From an uncultured Chloroflexota bacterium (GTDB taxonomy: Bacteria > Chloroflexota > Anaerolineae > Aggregatilineales > Phototrophicaceae), in NCBI GenBank assembly GCA_937927665.1, contig CALBRY010000079.1:1-15639 (forward strand): a stretch of DNA of 15,639 bases, read 5' to 3'. This document shows positions 1-6,391 of the stretch, piece after piece (position 1 is the first letter of the stretch; every line of letters starts with the position of its first letter). Below the pieces are notes generated by a model, which saw only the letters and a program-made list of their open reading frames with translations, did no database searches and was not told where the DNA came from. A program made the translations under genes and the position numbers.

Positions 1-36
1 ATTCGCGGGCTGACCAGTGGGGCGGTGAAATTTTGA
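1..36 (+). CDS. C-terminal end of an upstream gene (partial)
   Basis: The frame beginning at base 1 reads IRGLTSGAVKF and stops at TGA 34-36. That stop overlaps the TTG start of the next gene (TTGA arrangement), as expected for translationally coupled operon genes. Only eleven residues are visible, so no function can be assigned. The two downstream oxidoreductases suggest it belongs to the same catabolic operon. The alternative is that this frame is untranslated and the next gene starts further upstream, because its own frame is also open to the window edge. Confidence 0.4.
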   Translation: MRGLTSGAVKF

Positions 37-1043
37 CGCTGAAAATCGGCTTAATTGGCAGTGGGTTTATGGGCGGAGTCCACGCGGCGGGCTGGGCACG
101 TCTGACAGAATTAGGGCTGCCCGTCGAATTGACGGCGTGTTATTCGCTCGATGAAACAACCGCGCTTCCGCTGGCACAGCGCTATGAACTCACGCTGTTG
201 AGTTCGCTCGAAGCGCTGATTGCGACGAGCGATGTGATCGATGTGTGTTCACCGACCCACCTCCATCACGATCAGGTGATCGCGGCGGCGCGGGCGGGGA
301 AAAATATCGTCTGTGAAAAACCGCTGGCGCGCACAGTTCAAGATGCTGCCGAGATGGTCAGCGTATGCGAGGAAACAGGTGTTAAGCTGCTTGTCGGTCA
401 TGTCGTGCGCTTTTTTCCCGAATATGCCGCAGCGAAAGGTATTGTCGAGCGTGGTGAGATTGGCGATCCGGCAGTCATCCGCTTGACACGGTGCAGTTTT
501 AAGCCGCAAGCCGATAAGCCGGAAAGCTGGTTTCATAATTTCGCCCTCAGCGGCGGGATGATGCTCGACTTGATGATCCACGACTTCGATTATGCGCGTT
601 GGATCGGCGGTGATGTCACGCGGGTATTTGCGCGTCACACAGGCGGACGCGATAACAGCGGCGATTACGCGCTGGTCACGCTGCGACATGCAAACGGCGC
701 GCTCTCGCATGTCGAGGGTGGATGGGCATATCCGAAACCGATGTTCCGCACCGCGTTGGAGATCGCCGGAAGTCACGGCTTGATCGAACATCCGGTAAGC
801 CGCCCCAATCCGGTGAATATTTTCCTTCATCAGAAGGCGGCTGGCGATTCGCCGGATATTGCCGTACCGGGCAGTCCGCTCCTGCCGGAAGATGATCCGT
901 ATATGGTGCAAATTCGCCATTTTTACGATGTGCTGACGACAGACGCCACGCCGCGCGTGACTGCGCGCGATGGATTAGAGGCAGTGCGGATCGCGCTTGC
1001 CGCCATCGAAAGCGCGGAAACCGGTCGCCCGGTGACGCTGTAA
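33..1043 (+). CDS. Gfo/Idh/MocA family NAD(P)-dependent oxidoreductase
   Basis: Cytoplasmic dehydrogenase of the glucose-fructose oxidoreductase / inositol 2-dehydrogenase / MocA family, oxidising or reducing a hydroxyl of a sugar, polyol or derivative with NAD(P). Residues 4-20 form the Rossmann entry with the glycine-rich GLIGSGFMG. CEKPLA at 94-99 carries the family lysine (K96). GGMMLDLMIHDFD at 174-186 supplies D179 and H183, matching the catalytic Asp and His of inositol dehydrogenase, so the active-site triad looks intact. The 336 residues are typical for the family. The start is TTG at 33, overlapping the previous stop. The first in-frame ATG (69) would cut into the dinucleotide-binding loop. 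The substrate cannot be told from sequence. It sits 53 bases before a second member of the same superfamily, suggesting consecutive steps of one pathway. Confidence 0.93.
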   Translation: MTLKIGLIGSGFMGGVHAAGWARLTELGLPVELTACYSLDETTALPLAQRYELTLLSSLEALIATSDVIDVCSPTHLHHDQVIAAARAGKNIVCEKPLARTVQDAAEMVSVCEETGVKLLVGHVVRFFPEYAAAKGIVERGEIGDPAVIRLTRCSFKPQADKPESWFHNFALSGGMMLDLMIHDFDYARWIGGDVTRVFARHTGGRDNSGDYALVTLRHANGALSHVEGGWAYPKPMFRTALEIAGSHGLIEHPVSRPNPVNIFLHQKAAGDSPDIAVPGSPLLPEDDPYMVQIRHFYDVLTTDATPRVTARDGLEAVRIALAAIESAETGRPVTL

Positions 1044-1082
1044 CGACTGCGGTCTAAAAGTATTTCGTTTGTTGATTGTCTT

Positions 1083-1089
1083 GGAAGGG
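1083..1089 (+). promoter_or_regulatory. Ribosome binding site that sets the start of the second oxidoreductase
   Basis: GGAAGGG lies 7 bases upstream of ATG 1097. The longer alternative start (TTG 1076) would place this purine run inside the coding sequence and adds residues that match nothing in the fold, so ATG 1097 is preferred. Confidence 0.7.
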
Positions 1090-1096
1090 TGTCGTA

Positions 1097-2092
1097 ATGC
1101 TTCGTATGGGACTCTTGAGCGTGGCACATCTCCACGCGGACGGCTATGTCGGCGCGCTGCGTGACCTTCCCGGCGTCGAATTTGTCGGCTTTGCGGATGA
1201 AGATCAAACACGGGGTGAAGCGTTCGCGCGGCAGCATCAAACGCACTTTTACCCGACTTATCAAGCGCTGCTGGCGGATAATATCGATGGCGTGGTGATC
1301 TGCTCGGAAAATTCGCGCCATCTCCCCTTGATCGAATTGGCGGCGGCAGCACGGGTGGGAATCCTGTGCGAAAAACCGCTTGCGACCACGATCACCGATG
1401 CCGAACGCGCCGTACAGGTGTGCGATCAAGCGGGTGTTGTCCTCAAAACTGCATTTCCGATGCGCTTTAACGCCCCTGCGATGGAGATCCACAACTTGAT
1501 CACGCGCGGCGGCTTGGGAACGGTTTACGCCATCAACGGCACGAATCAAGGCGAGTGTCCGCATCATCACCGCGCATGGTTTGTCAATCCGGTGCTGGCG
1601 GGCGGCGGCGCGGTTGCCGATCATACGGTGCATCTTGCGGATATGTTCCGCTGGATGCTGAACACCGAACCGGTGGAGGTCTACGCCGAAGCAAATCATA
1701 TTTTGTATGCCGATGTCGCGCCCGATGTGGAGACAGGCGGCATTGTTTCGCTTAAGCTGGCAGATGGCACGATCGCCACGATCGATTGTTCATGGAGCAA
1801 GCCGCCGTATTACCCGACATGGGGCGGGCTGGCGATGGATGTTATCGGCTCAGGCGGGCTGGCGACAATGAATGCTTTTCAGCAGAACTTAACGGTTTAC
1901 CGGCATTCGGCGGGGCGTGCGGCATTCAGCGGATGGGGAAGTAATGCCGACCGCGCCATGCTCGAAGACTTCGCGGCGGCGCTTCGCGGTGAAGAATCAC
2001 GCGGTGCAAGCGGTATTGATGGGCTGCGCGCTGTCGCGGTCGTAATGGCGGCATACGACTCGATTCGCACGGGAAAACCTGTGCGATTGTAA
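1097..2092 (+). CDS. Gfo/Idh/MocA family oxidoreductase with a degenerate glycine motif
   Basis: Second oxidoreductase of the tandem pair, 331 residues from ATG 1097. CEKPLA at 91-96 provides K93. GGGAVADHTVHLADMFRW (169-186) provides D175 and H179, so the catalytic Lys/Asp/His pattern is kept. The first loop reads GLLSVAHLHADGY (5-17) instead of GxGxxG, with histidines where the dinucleotide-binding glycines normally sit. This N-terminus recurs in some family members, but it may change cofactor binding. It also has a C-terminal beta-sheet half (about 125-331), ending in TGKPVRL much as the neighbour ends in TGRPVTL. The pair probably derives from an old duplication but is strongly diverged. 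The gene is followed by an A-rich stretch and the 171-base gap that separates this module from the CIS genes. Confidence 0.9.
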   Translation: MLRMGLLSVAHLHADGYVGALRDLPGVEFVGFADEDQTRGEAFARQHQTHFYPTYQALLADNIDGVVICSENSRHLPLIELAAAARVGILCEKPLATTITDAERAVQVCDQAGVVLKTAFPMRFNAPAMEIHNLITRGGLGTVYAINGTNQGECPHHHRAWFVNPVLAGGGAVADHTVHLADMFRWMLNTEPVEVYAEANHILYADVAPDVETGGIVSLKLADGTIATIDCSWSKPPYYPTWGGLAMDVIGSGGLATMNAFQQNLTVYRHSAGRAAFSGWGSNADRAMLEDFAAALRGEESRGASGIDGLRAVAVVMAAYDSIRTGKPVRL

Positions 2093-2190
2093 CAAAAAAA
2101 GTAAGTAAATTCTCCTATTGCAGGATCATTGGCTCCCTAAAAATAGGCTTTTCGGCTAATTGGTAATACCCTGTTAGCGCTTGAGCTTGG

Positions 2191-2220
2191 TTGACAATTT
2201 ACGTTATGTCGCACTAAACT
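2191..2220 (+). promoter_or_regulatory. Predicted sigma70-type promoter of the CIS operon
   Basis: TTGACA (2191-2196) is a perfect -35 consensus. TAAACT (2215-2220) is a 4/6 match to TATAAT at an 18-base spacing. It lies in the locally AT-rich gap between the oxidoreductases and the DUF4255 gene, giving an expected start near 2226-2228 and a leader of about 36 bases before ATG 2264. As the genes from 2264 to 11924 are nearly contiguous, this could drive the whole structural operon. The rest of the gap (2093-2190) shows nothing else I can support. Confidence 0.55.
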
Positions 2221-2243
2221 AGGATCATCTTAACTGCATCCTA
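2220..2243. repeat. Small inverted repeat at the predicted transcription start
   Basis: TAGGAT (2220-2225) and ATCCTA (2238-2243) are perfect 6-base inverted arms separated by 12 bases, straddling the predicted start of transcription. The position suits an operator, but arms this short can arise by chance. Confidence 0.25.
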
Positions 2244-2263
2244 AAGCATATTTGGGCAAGCAG

Positions 2264-2953
2264 ATGATTGATCAGGTTGACCGCGAGCTAAAAGCATGGG
2301 TCAGTAACGCCGGATCGATTGAAGAAACCAAAATCACGTTAGCACCACCGGGCCGGGATCAGGGACTTGTTAGTTTGTATCTGATTCAGGTGGTGCGCGT
2401 GATGACGACGCACGAAAGTCCGCGTAACTCGCCAACACCCAGTACCATCATGCTGCACTATCTTCTTAGTGTGCAGGATGATGATCCGTTCCGCGCGCAT
2501 CGCCTCCTTGGCGATCTCATGTTCGCGGCAATTGAAGACCCGGATTTCGAGGTCAATCTCGATCCCTTCCCGCTTGAAGCGTGGACGGCATTCCAGCAAA
2601 TCCCTCAACCAGCCTTTATCCTGAAAGTGCCGCTCCGCCGCGATCGTCCGGAGCGTGTAACCAAGCTCGTCACCAAACCGCTGGAACTACGCAGCGTACA
2701 AGTCACCAGTTTGCATGGTCTGTTGTTAGGACCGGATGACATCCCTCTTCACGGAGCACTGGTGGAGCTTCCCGATCTACAGTTGGTTCAGCGTACTAAC
2801 CGCAAAGGCGCATTTCTGTTTACAACGATCCCTGCTGGCGCGCGCAAACGAACTCTGCTCATTCGTGCTAAGGGAAAGTTGATCGAACACAGCATCAATC
2901 GTCCCGGTACGGAAGCAGACCCTGTCATTGTTCGTGTTGAGTTTGACGACTAG
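2264..2953 (+). CDS. DUF4255 / Pvc16-like CIS terminator protein with C-terminal beta domain
   Basis: First gene of the CIS operon. Residues 1-145 resemble the DUF4255 (Pvc16 N-terminal) family, starting with the typical MIDQVDRELKAWV and continuing through the LHYLLSV and HRLLGDLM helix-strand region. In PVC/AFP-type particles this protein caps the sheath-tube end opposite the baseplate and fixes tail length. Residues 146-229 look like a carboxypeptidase-regulatory-like beta-sandwich: a GLLLGPDDIPLHGALVEL strand pair, then TNRKGAFLFTTIPAG, the usual 'T-x-x-G-x-F-x-F-x-x-I/V-P-A-G' signature. ATG 2264 is chosen over TTG 2252 because the family normally begins at this methionine, although neither start has a strong RBS. 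The sheath gene follows 15 bases after the stop. Confidence 0.85.
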   Translation: MIDQVDRELKAWVSNAGSIEETKITLAPPGRDQGLVSLYLIQVVRVMTTHESPRNSPTPSTIMLHYLLSVQDDDPFRAHRLLGDLMFAAIEDPDFEVNLDPFPLEAWTAFQQIPQPAFILKVPLRRDRPERVTKLVTKPLELRSVQVTSLHGLLLGPDDIPLHGALVELPDLQLVQRTNRKGAFLFTTIPAGARKRTLLIRAKGKLIEHSINRPGTEADPVIVRVEFDD

Positions 2954-2968
2954 ATAAGGAGATGTTTC

Positions 2969-4153
2969 ATGCCGGTAAGCAATTATCAAGCGCCTGATCT
3001 CTATATCGAAGAGGTGCCTGTCGGCGCACGTCCGATCCAAGCGGTCGGTACGAGCATCGCTGGGTTTGTCGGGGTCGCCCCCGATCCGCGTGAGCGGGTT
3101 GGAGAAGCCGTCGCAATCACCAATCGTTCGCAGTTCAATGATATTTACGCGCAGGTTGGGCGCACCAACGGACGCCCCGCCTCCGGGAATGTTCTTTCAC
3201 GGGCGATCAACGGATTTTTCGAGAACGGCGGTTCGATGTGCTATGTCTGCAACATCGCCAGCGAAGCCGATCTCGTGGCAGGGTTAGACGCATTGGGGCG
3301 CATTGATGAGATCGCGATCGTCGTCGCACCCGGTATTACCGGAGCCGCCGCCGCCGATGCGCTGCTCACCCACTGCGAAAACCTGAAGGATCGTGTCTGC
3401 ATCATCGATGTCCCCGAAGGCATCACCGATGTGAACAAGTTGACCCGTGTCTCAACGGGTGATCCCACCGACGAAGAAGCAGGGTTCCGCCCGCGCAATT
3501 CGGATAACGGCTTTGGTGCGGTCTATTACCCGTGGATCGAAGTTGTCGATTCGTATTCGCGCGAGAAGATTTTCACGCCGCCTTCCGGTCATATCGCGGG
3601 CATTTGGGCGCGCACCGATGCGACACGCGGTGTCCACAAAGCCCCTGCTAATGAGATCATTCGCGGCGCGCTCCGTCCTCAGCGGCGGATTTCCCGCGAT
3701 GAACACGGCATCCTCAACAGTGCCGGTGTCAATGCGATCCGCTTCTATTCTGGCGAAGGTGTCCGCGTGATGGGTGCGCGTACGGTCGCGCCCGCCGCCA
3801 ACGAATACCGCTATCTCAATGTGCGGCGGTTGTTCAGCATGGTGGAAGAATCGATCGCGGAAAGTCTGCGCTGGGTGATTTTTGAGCCGAACGATCGCCC
3901 GCTGTGGGATTTGATCCGCCGCGACGTGACCGCGTTCCTGCTCCGTATCTGGCGCGATGGCGCACTGCAAGGCGGCACACCCCAACAGGCGTTTTTCGTC
4001 AAATGTGATGAAGAAACCAATCCGCAAGAAAACATCGACGCGGGAATCGTCACCACAGTGATCGGCATGGCTCCGGTCAAGCCCGCTGAGTTTGTCGTCT
4101 TCCGTATCAGCCAGTATGCCGGAAATGAAGCTGTGGAAGAAGGAGCAGAATAA
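2969..4153 (+). CDS. Contractile tail sheath protein
   Basis: Sheath subunit that polymerises around the inner tube and shortens on firing to push tube and spike out. The N-terminus has the family pattern YIEEVPVGARPIQAV followed by GTSIAGFVGVAP (residues 12-38). The C-terminal core (about 280-390) includes NVRRLFSMVEESI, helical segments rich in WVIFEPND and LWDLIRRDV, then TNPQENIDAGIVTTVIGMAP and the closing FVVFRISQ strand, matching phage and eCIS sheath C-termini. At 394 residues it is compact, close to PVC/AFP sheaths and well below T4 gp18, so surface-exposed domains are largely missing. A strong AAGGAG RBS (2956-2961) sits 7 bases upstream, fitting a high-copy structural protein. Only one sheath gene is seen, whereas PVC carries three. 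The stop overlaps the tube start (TAATG). Confidence 0.96.
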   Translation: MPVSNYQAPDLYIEEVPVGARPIQAVGTSIAGFVGVAPDPRERVGEAVAITNRSQFNDIYAQVGRTNGRPASGNVLSRAINGFFENGGSMCYVCNIASEADLVAGLDALGRIDEIAIVVAPGITGAAAADALLTHCENLKDRVCIIDVPEGITDVNKLTRVSTGDPTDEEAGFRPRNSDNGFGAVYYPWIEVVDSYSREKIFTPPSGHIAGIWARTDATRGVHKAPANEIIRGALRPQRRISRDEHGILNSAGVNAIRFYSGEGVRVMGARTVAPAANEYRYLNVRRLFSMVEESIAESLRWVIFEPNDRPLWDLIRRDVTAFLLRIWRDGALQGGTPQQAFFVKCDEETNPQENIDAGIVTTVIGMAPVKPAEFVVFRISQYAGNEAVEEGAE

Positions 4154-4599
4154 TGCCTGAGACTGGACGCCCGCTCGATCCGTATCGTTCTTATAACTGG
4201 CGGCTTGTGATTGGCGAACAAACACAGGCGTACTTTACTGCTTGCACCGATGTTGGCATCAACATTGATGTGATCAACTACCGGGAAGCGGGCAATCGTC
4301 AGGTGATCCGTGCAATACCGGGGCAGGTGCGCTATTCGCCGATCACGCTGTACTACGGGTTGACCGCCTCGCGCGATATTTTCAACTGGATGATGCTCGG
4401 CGTAGAAGGCAGGATCGAACGCCGCAACGTCTCGATTGTGATGACCAACAGCGATGGCAACGATGCGCCGGACGCGCCGAAATGGAATCTGGATCAAGCG
4501 TGGGTTGCGGCGTGGCACGGTGCGAAACTGGATGCGCTCAGCCCGGAAATCGCCATCGAAAGCATTACATTGGTGTATGAGCGCTTGACACGAGGATAA
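4153..4599 (+). CDS. Tail tube protein (T4 gp19 / Pvc1 family)
   Basis: Inner-tube subunit expected to stack as hexameric rings inside the sheath and form the conduit for cargo. The 148 residues are typical of the gp19-like family. Near the N-terminus PYRSYNWRLVIG leads into AYFTACTDVGINIDVINYREAG (about 27-48), the characteristic strand-loop in which the long loop precedes a Y/R/E turn. RYSPITLYYGLTASRDIFNWM (about 60-80) is the 'KxPG...L.G.....FxxW' region, and the C-terminus ends with ESITLVYERLTRG. Start and stop each overlap the neighbouring genes by one base (TAATG), and AAGGAG lies upstream inside the sheath end. PVC/AFP loci have two or more tube-like genes. Only this one is visible, so one protein may make the whole tube, with the LysM protein closing it at the baseplate. 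Confidence 0.93.
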   Translation: MPETGRPLDPYRSYNWRLVIGEQTQAYFTACTDVGINIDVINYREAGNRQVIRAIPGQVRYSPITLYYGLTASRDIFNWMMLGVEGRIERRNVSIVMTNSDGNDAPDAPKWNLDQAWVAAWHGAKLDALSPEIAIESITLVYERLTRG

Positions 4600-5585
4600 T
4601 GCGCGTGCGGACAATCAGAGCGCGACTCCTTCAATTCATCGTGAGGCTGCTTGAGCGCATGTTGGGCAATGCCCGGAATCAGCTTGCGCGGGTTTCGCTG
4701 CCATTACGAGACGAATACGATGATGCTGTGCCTCCTGATTGGCTGAAACAGGCGAAACCGCTCCCGCCTGCCGATTGGGTGGTGAAGGTCGCCAAGGGTG
4801 CGCCGCATCTGCTCAAACAGGTGGATCAGCGCTATGTTCGTTCGGTGCTGAAATCCGCGCATGTGGAGCAGATCGACACACGAGGCGAACCTATAGGCGA
4901 ACAGCAGCGCCGGGATAGCGACCGACCGCCGCCCGTTCATGGGCTGCGTATGGTGAAGTCCGCACCAAGATTTCGACTGCGGGAAGCCCATCGAAAACGC
5001 ACAGCGCCGCACATCGACTCCACGCCGCCGCTTACTCAGTCATCCACCACACCCGCACCAACGCCCAACCCACTCCGCACCCGAAACATCATCACCAAGC
5101 CCGCCGCGAATGACGCAAAAGGCATTCGTTCGATCAGCCGCGCCGTTATTTCGGAAGAGCCGCCGATCCGGCAGATTACGTCACAGCCGCCCACGCCAGC
5201 GCCTATTAACCGGGTGAGATCAAGCAATCCCCGGCACATTCCGCTGATCGTGCGTGAAACAACTGTGCCGCGTGTCGATTCACCGCCGCGCGCTGCGGAA
5301 TCGCATCCAGCGGCGGCGGAGGGTTCGACGGTTCAGCAGCATACGCCGACGATGAACGAAAATCCGGAGATGCGGACGCATACGCCGACGCCGCCCGAAA
5401 CACGCGACCGGATCAATATGTTGATCACACAATCAACGCCCGAACCGTTCAGCGTAGAGCAGACGGATAACCGTTGGGCATCCCTGCTGGATACGGAAGA
5501 TGAGGACACAGGCGTGAAAGACGCGGATCAGCAGCATCGTGAGCGGATCAACCGGGAACAGCGAGGCGATTCATGGAGCGAGTAG
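4599..5585 (+). CDS. Unrecognised proline-rich, probably disordered CIS-operon protein
   Basis: Not recognised. Its position between tube and LysM hub protein is where PVC-type loci carry the very small Pvc6. The 328 residues start with a basic amphipathic helix (1-30, RTIRARLLQFIVRLLERML), then VPPDWLKQ (44-51) and PPADWVVKVAKG (56-67), two related 'PP-x-D-W' segments. Residues 105-290 are rich in Pro, Thr, Ser and Arg with no predicted fold. Near the end NRWASLLD (291-298) is a tryptophan-containing island, followed by a charged tail. There is no signal peptide or transmembrane segment. The arrangement suggests a linker or scaffold with short docking motifs at each end, perhaps baseplate-associated or lying in the tube lumen (inference). 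It is translationally coupled on both sides: TAATG with the tube gene and a 13-base overlap with the next gene. Confidence 0.75.
   Translation: MRVRTIRARLLQFIVRLLERMLGNARNQLARVSLPLRDEYDDAVPPDWLKQAKPLPPADWVVKVAKGAPHLLKQVDQRYVRSVLKSAHVEQIDTRGEPIGEQQRRDSDRPPPVHGLRMVKSAPRFRLREAHRKRTAPHIDSTPPLTQSSTTPAPTPNPLRTRNIITKPAANDAKGIRSISRAVISEEPPIRQITSQPPTPAPINRVRSSNPRHIPLIVRETTVPRVDSPPRAAESHPAAAEGSTVQQHTPTMNENPEMRTHTPTPPETRDRINMLITQSTPEPFSVEQTDNRWASLLDTEDEDTGVKDADQQHRERINREQRGDSWSE
5339..5390 (+). repeat. In-frame 13-base direct repeat in the proline-rich gene
   Basis: GCATACGCCGACG occurs at 5339-5351 and again at 5378-5390, offset by 39 bases (13 codons). Both encode HTPT in the disordered region. It is probably a small duplication or low-complexity drift. 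Confidence 0.5.
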
Positions 5586-6391
5586 CGTTTCTGGTCGAGC
5601 AAACCAACGAAATGCTCACCTGCCTGTTGAATCCCGAAACGCTGGTACTGCGGCGGTCATCGGGGATTCGCGTGCGTCATTCGAGCGCCAGCTTGTTGAG
5701 CGGCGCGCAGCTTTCGGATGATCCGCTTTTGTTCACGGGCGGCGGTCGCACCGAGCTTGAGCTTGACCTGCTGTTTGATGTCACCCTCAGCGGATCGACC
5801 GTGACGACGGAAGATGTGCGCGATCTCACCGGACCGTTATGGAATTTATCGGAAAACACCGTCGGCACGGATGCGTATCGTGTGCCGCCGCTGGTGCGGT
5901 TGATCTGGGGTCGCCGCTGGAATATTCCGGGGGTGATCGCATCGATCTCCGAGCATTTGGACGATTTTACGCCAGAAGGTTCGCCCCGGCGGTCATGGCT
6001 CAAAATGCGGTTGCTCCGCGTGCGCGAACTTAATGCGCCGATTCCTGAAGCACCAGCGGCGGCAGTCGCCGTCCCGTTGGAAGAAATCGACCTTGAAACC
6101 GAACTGGCGGAGGAAAATATCCGCTATCACCCGGTGGTCGAAGGGGATCGGCTGGATTCGATCGCGTTCCGGTATTACGGAGATGCGGCGTTTTGGCGGC
6201 TTCTGGCATCGTTTAACGGATTAGATACGCCGTACACGCTGACACCGGGCTTGATCCTGAACATCCCACCCGCGCCAAGCGTTGTTGAGCAGTTGTTGAA
6301 CATGGTTGAAACAGGCGCTGAAAGTGCGCGCATTTCGTTTTCGAGCATTCTACGGCTTCCGCTTTTCTCACCGTTACGAGAGCAGCTATGA
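5573..6391 (+). CDS. LysM-containing CIS tube-end / hub adaptor (Pvc7-like)
   Basis: Small baseplate protein bridging the inner tube and the spike. Residues 1-150 fit the 'contractile injection system tube protein N-terminal' type: an early NPETLVLRRSSG turn, GGGRTELELDLLFDVTL strands, and a PPLVRLIWGRRWNIPGVIAS strand pair typical of gp53/gpX-like adaptors. A LysM domain at about 185-233 (YHPVVEGDRLDSIAFRYYGD, then FWRLLASFNGL and LTPGLILNIPP) closes the protein. In Pvc7 and phage gpX homologues this LysM fold is used for assembly, not for peptidoglycan cutting. The 272 residues are typical for the family. The start overlaps the previous gene by 13 bases, with GAGG about 6 bases upstream. 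The end overlaps the next ATG (ATGA), so it is coupled to the spike gene. Confidence 0.9.
   Translation: MERVAFLVEQTNEMLTCLLNPETLVLRRSSGIRVRHSSASLLSGAQLSDDPLLFTGGGRTELELDLLFDVTLSGSTVTTEDVRDLTGPLWNLSENTVGTDAYRVPPLVRLIWGRRWNIPGVIASISEHLDDFTPEGSPRRSWLKMRLLRVRELNAPIPEAPAAAVAVPLEEIDLETELAEENIRYHPVVEGDRLDSIAFRYYGDAAFWRLLASFNGLDTPYTLTPGLILNIPPAPSVVEQLLNMVETGAESARISFSSILRLPLFSPLREQL

Noticed and set aside
923..1699. Long minus-strand open frame across both oxidoreductases
   Set aside because: It lies opposite two clear family members, spans their intergenic gap, and its translation is Arg/His/Cys-rich without motifs. It is a codon-bias shadow.
2136..2153. CCTA-AAAA-TAGG followed by CTTTT as an intrinsic terminator after the oxidoreductases
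   Set aside because: The stem is only four pairs, two of them A-T, and the T-run is short and separated by a C. It is too weak to claim.
2122..2228. Direct repeat AGGATCAT at 2122-2129 and 2221-2228 as an insertion-site footprint
   Set aside because: An 8-base match in AT-richer sequence with no transposase remnants, tRNA or terminal inverted repeats nearby.
3452..4614. Overlapping long minus-strand open frames opposite sheath and tube genes
   Set aside because: The + strand proteins are unmistakable. The antisense translations show no domain and no RBS.
5573..6391. LysM protein as a peptidoglycan hydrolase
   Set aside because: No catalytic domain accompanies the LysM and no signal peptide is present. 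Position and N-terminal domain fit the structural Pvc7-type adaptor.
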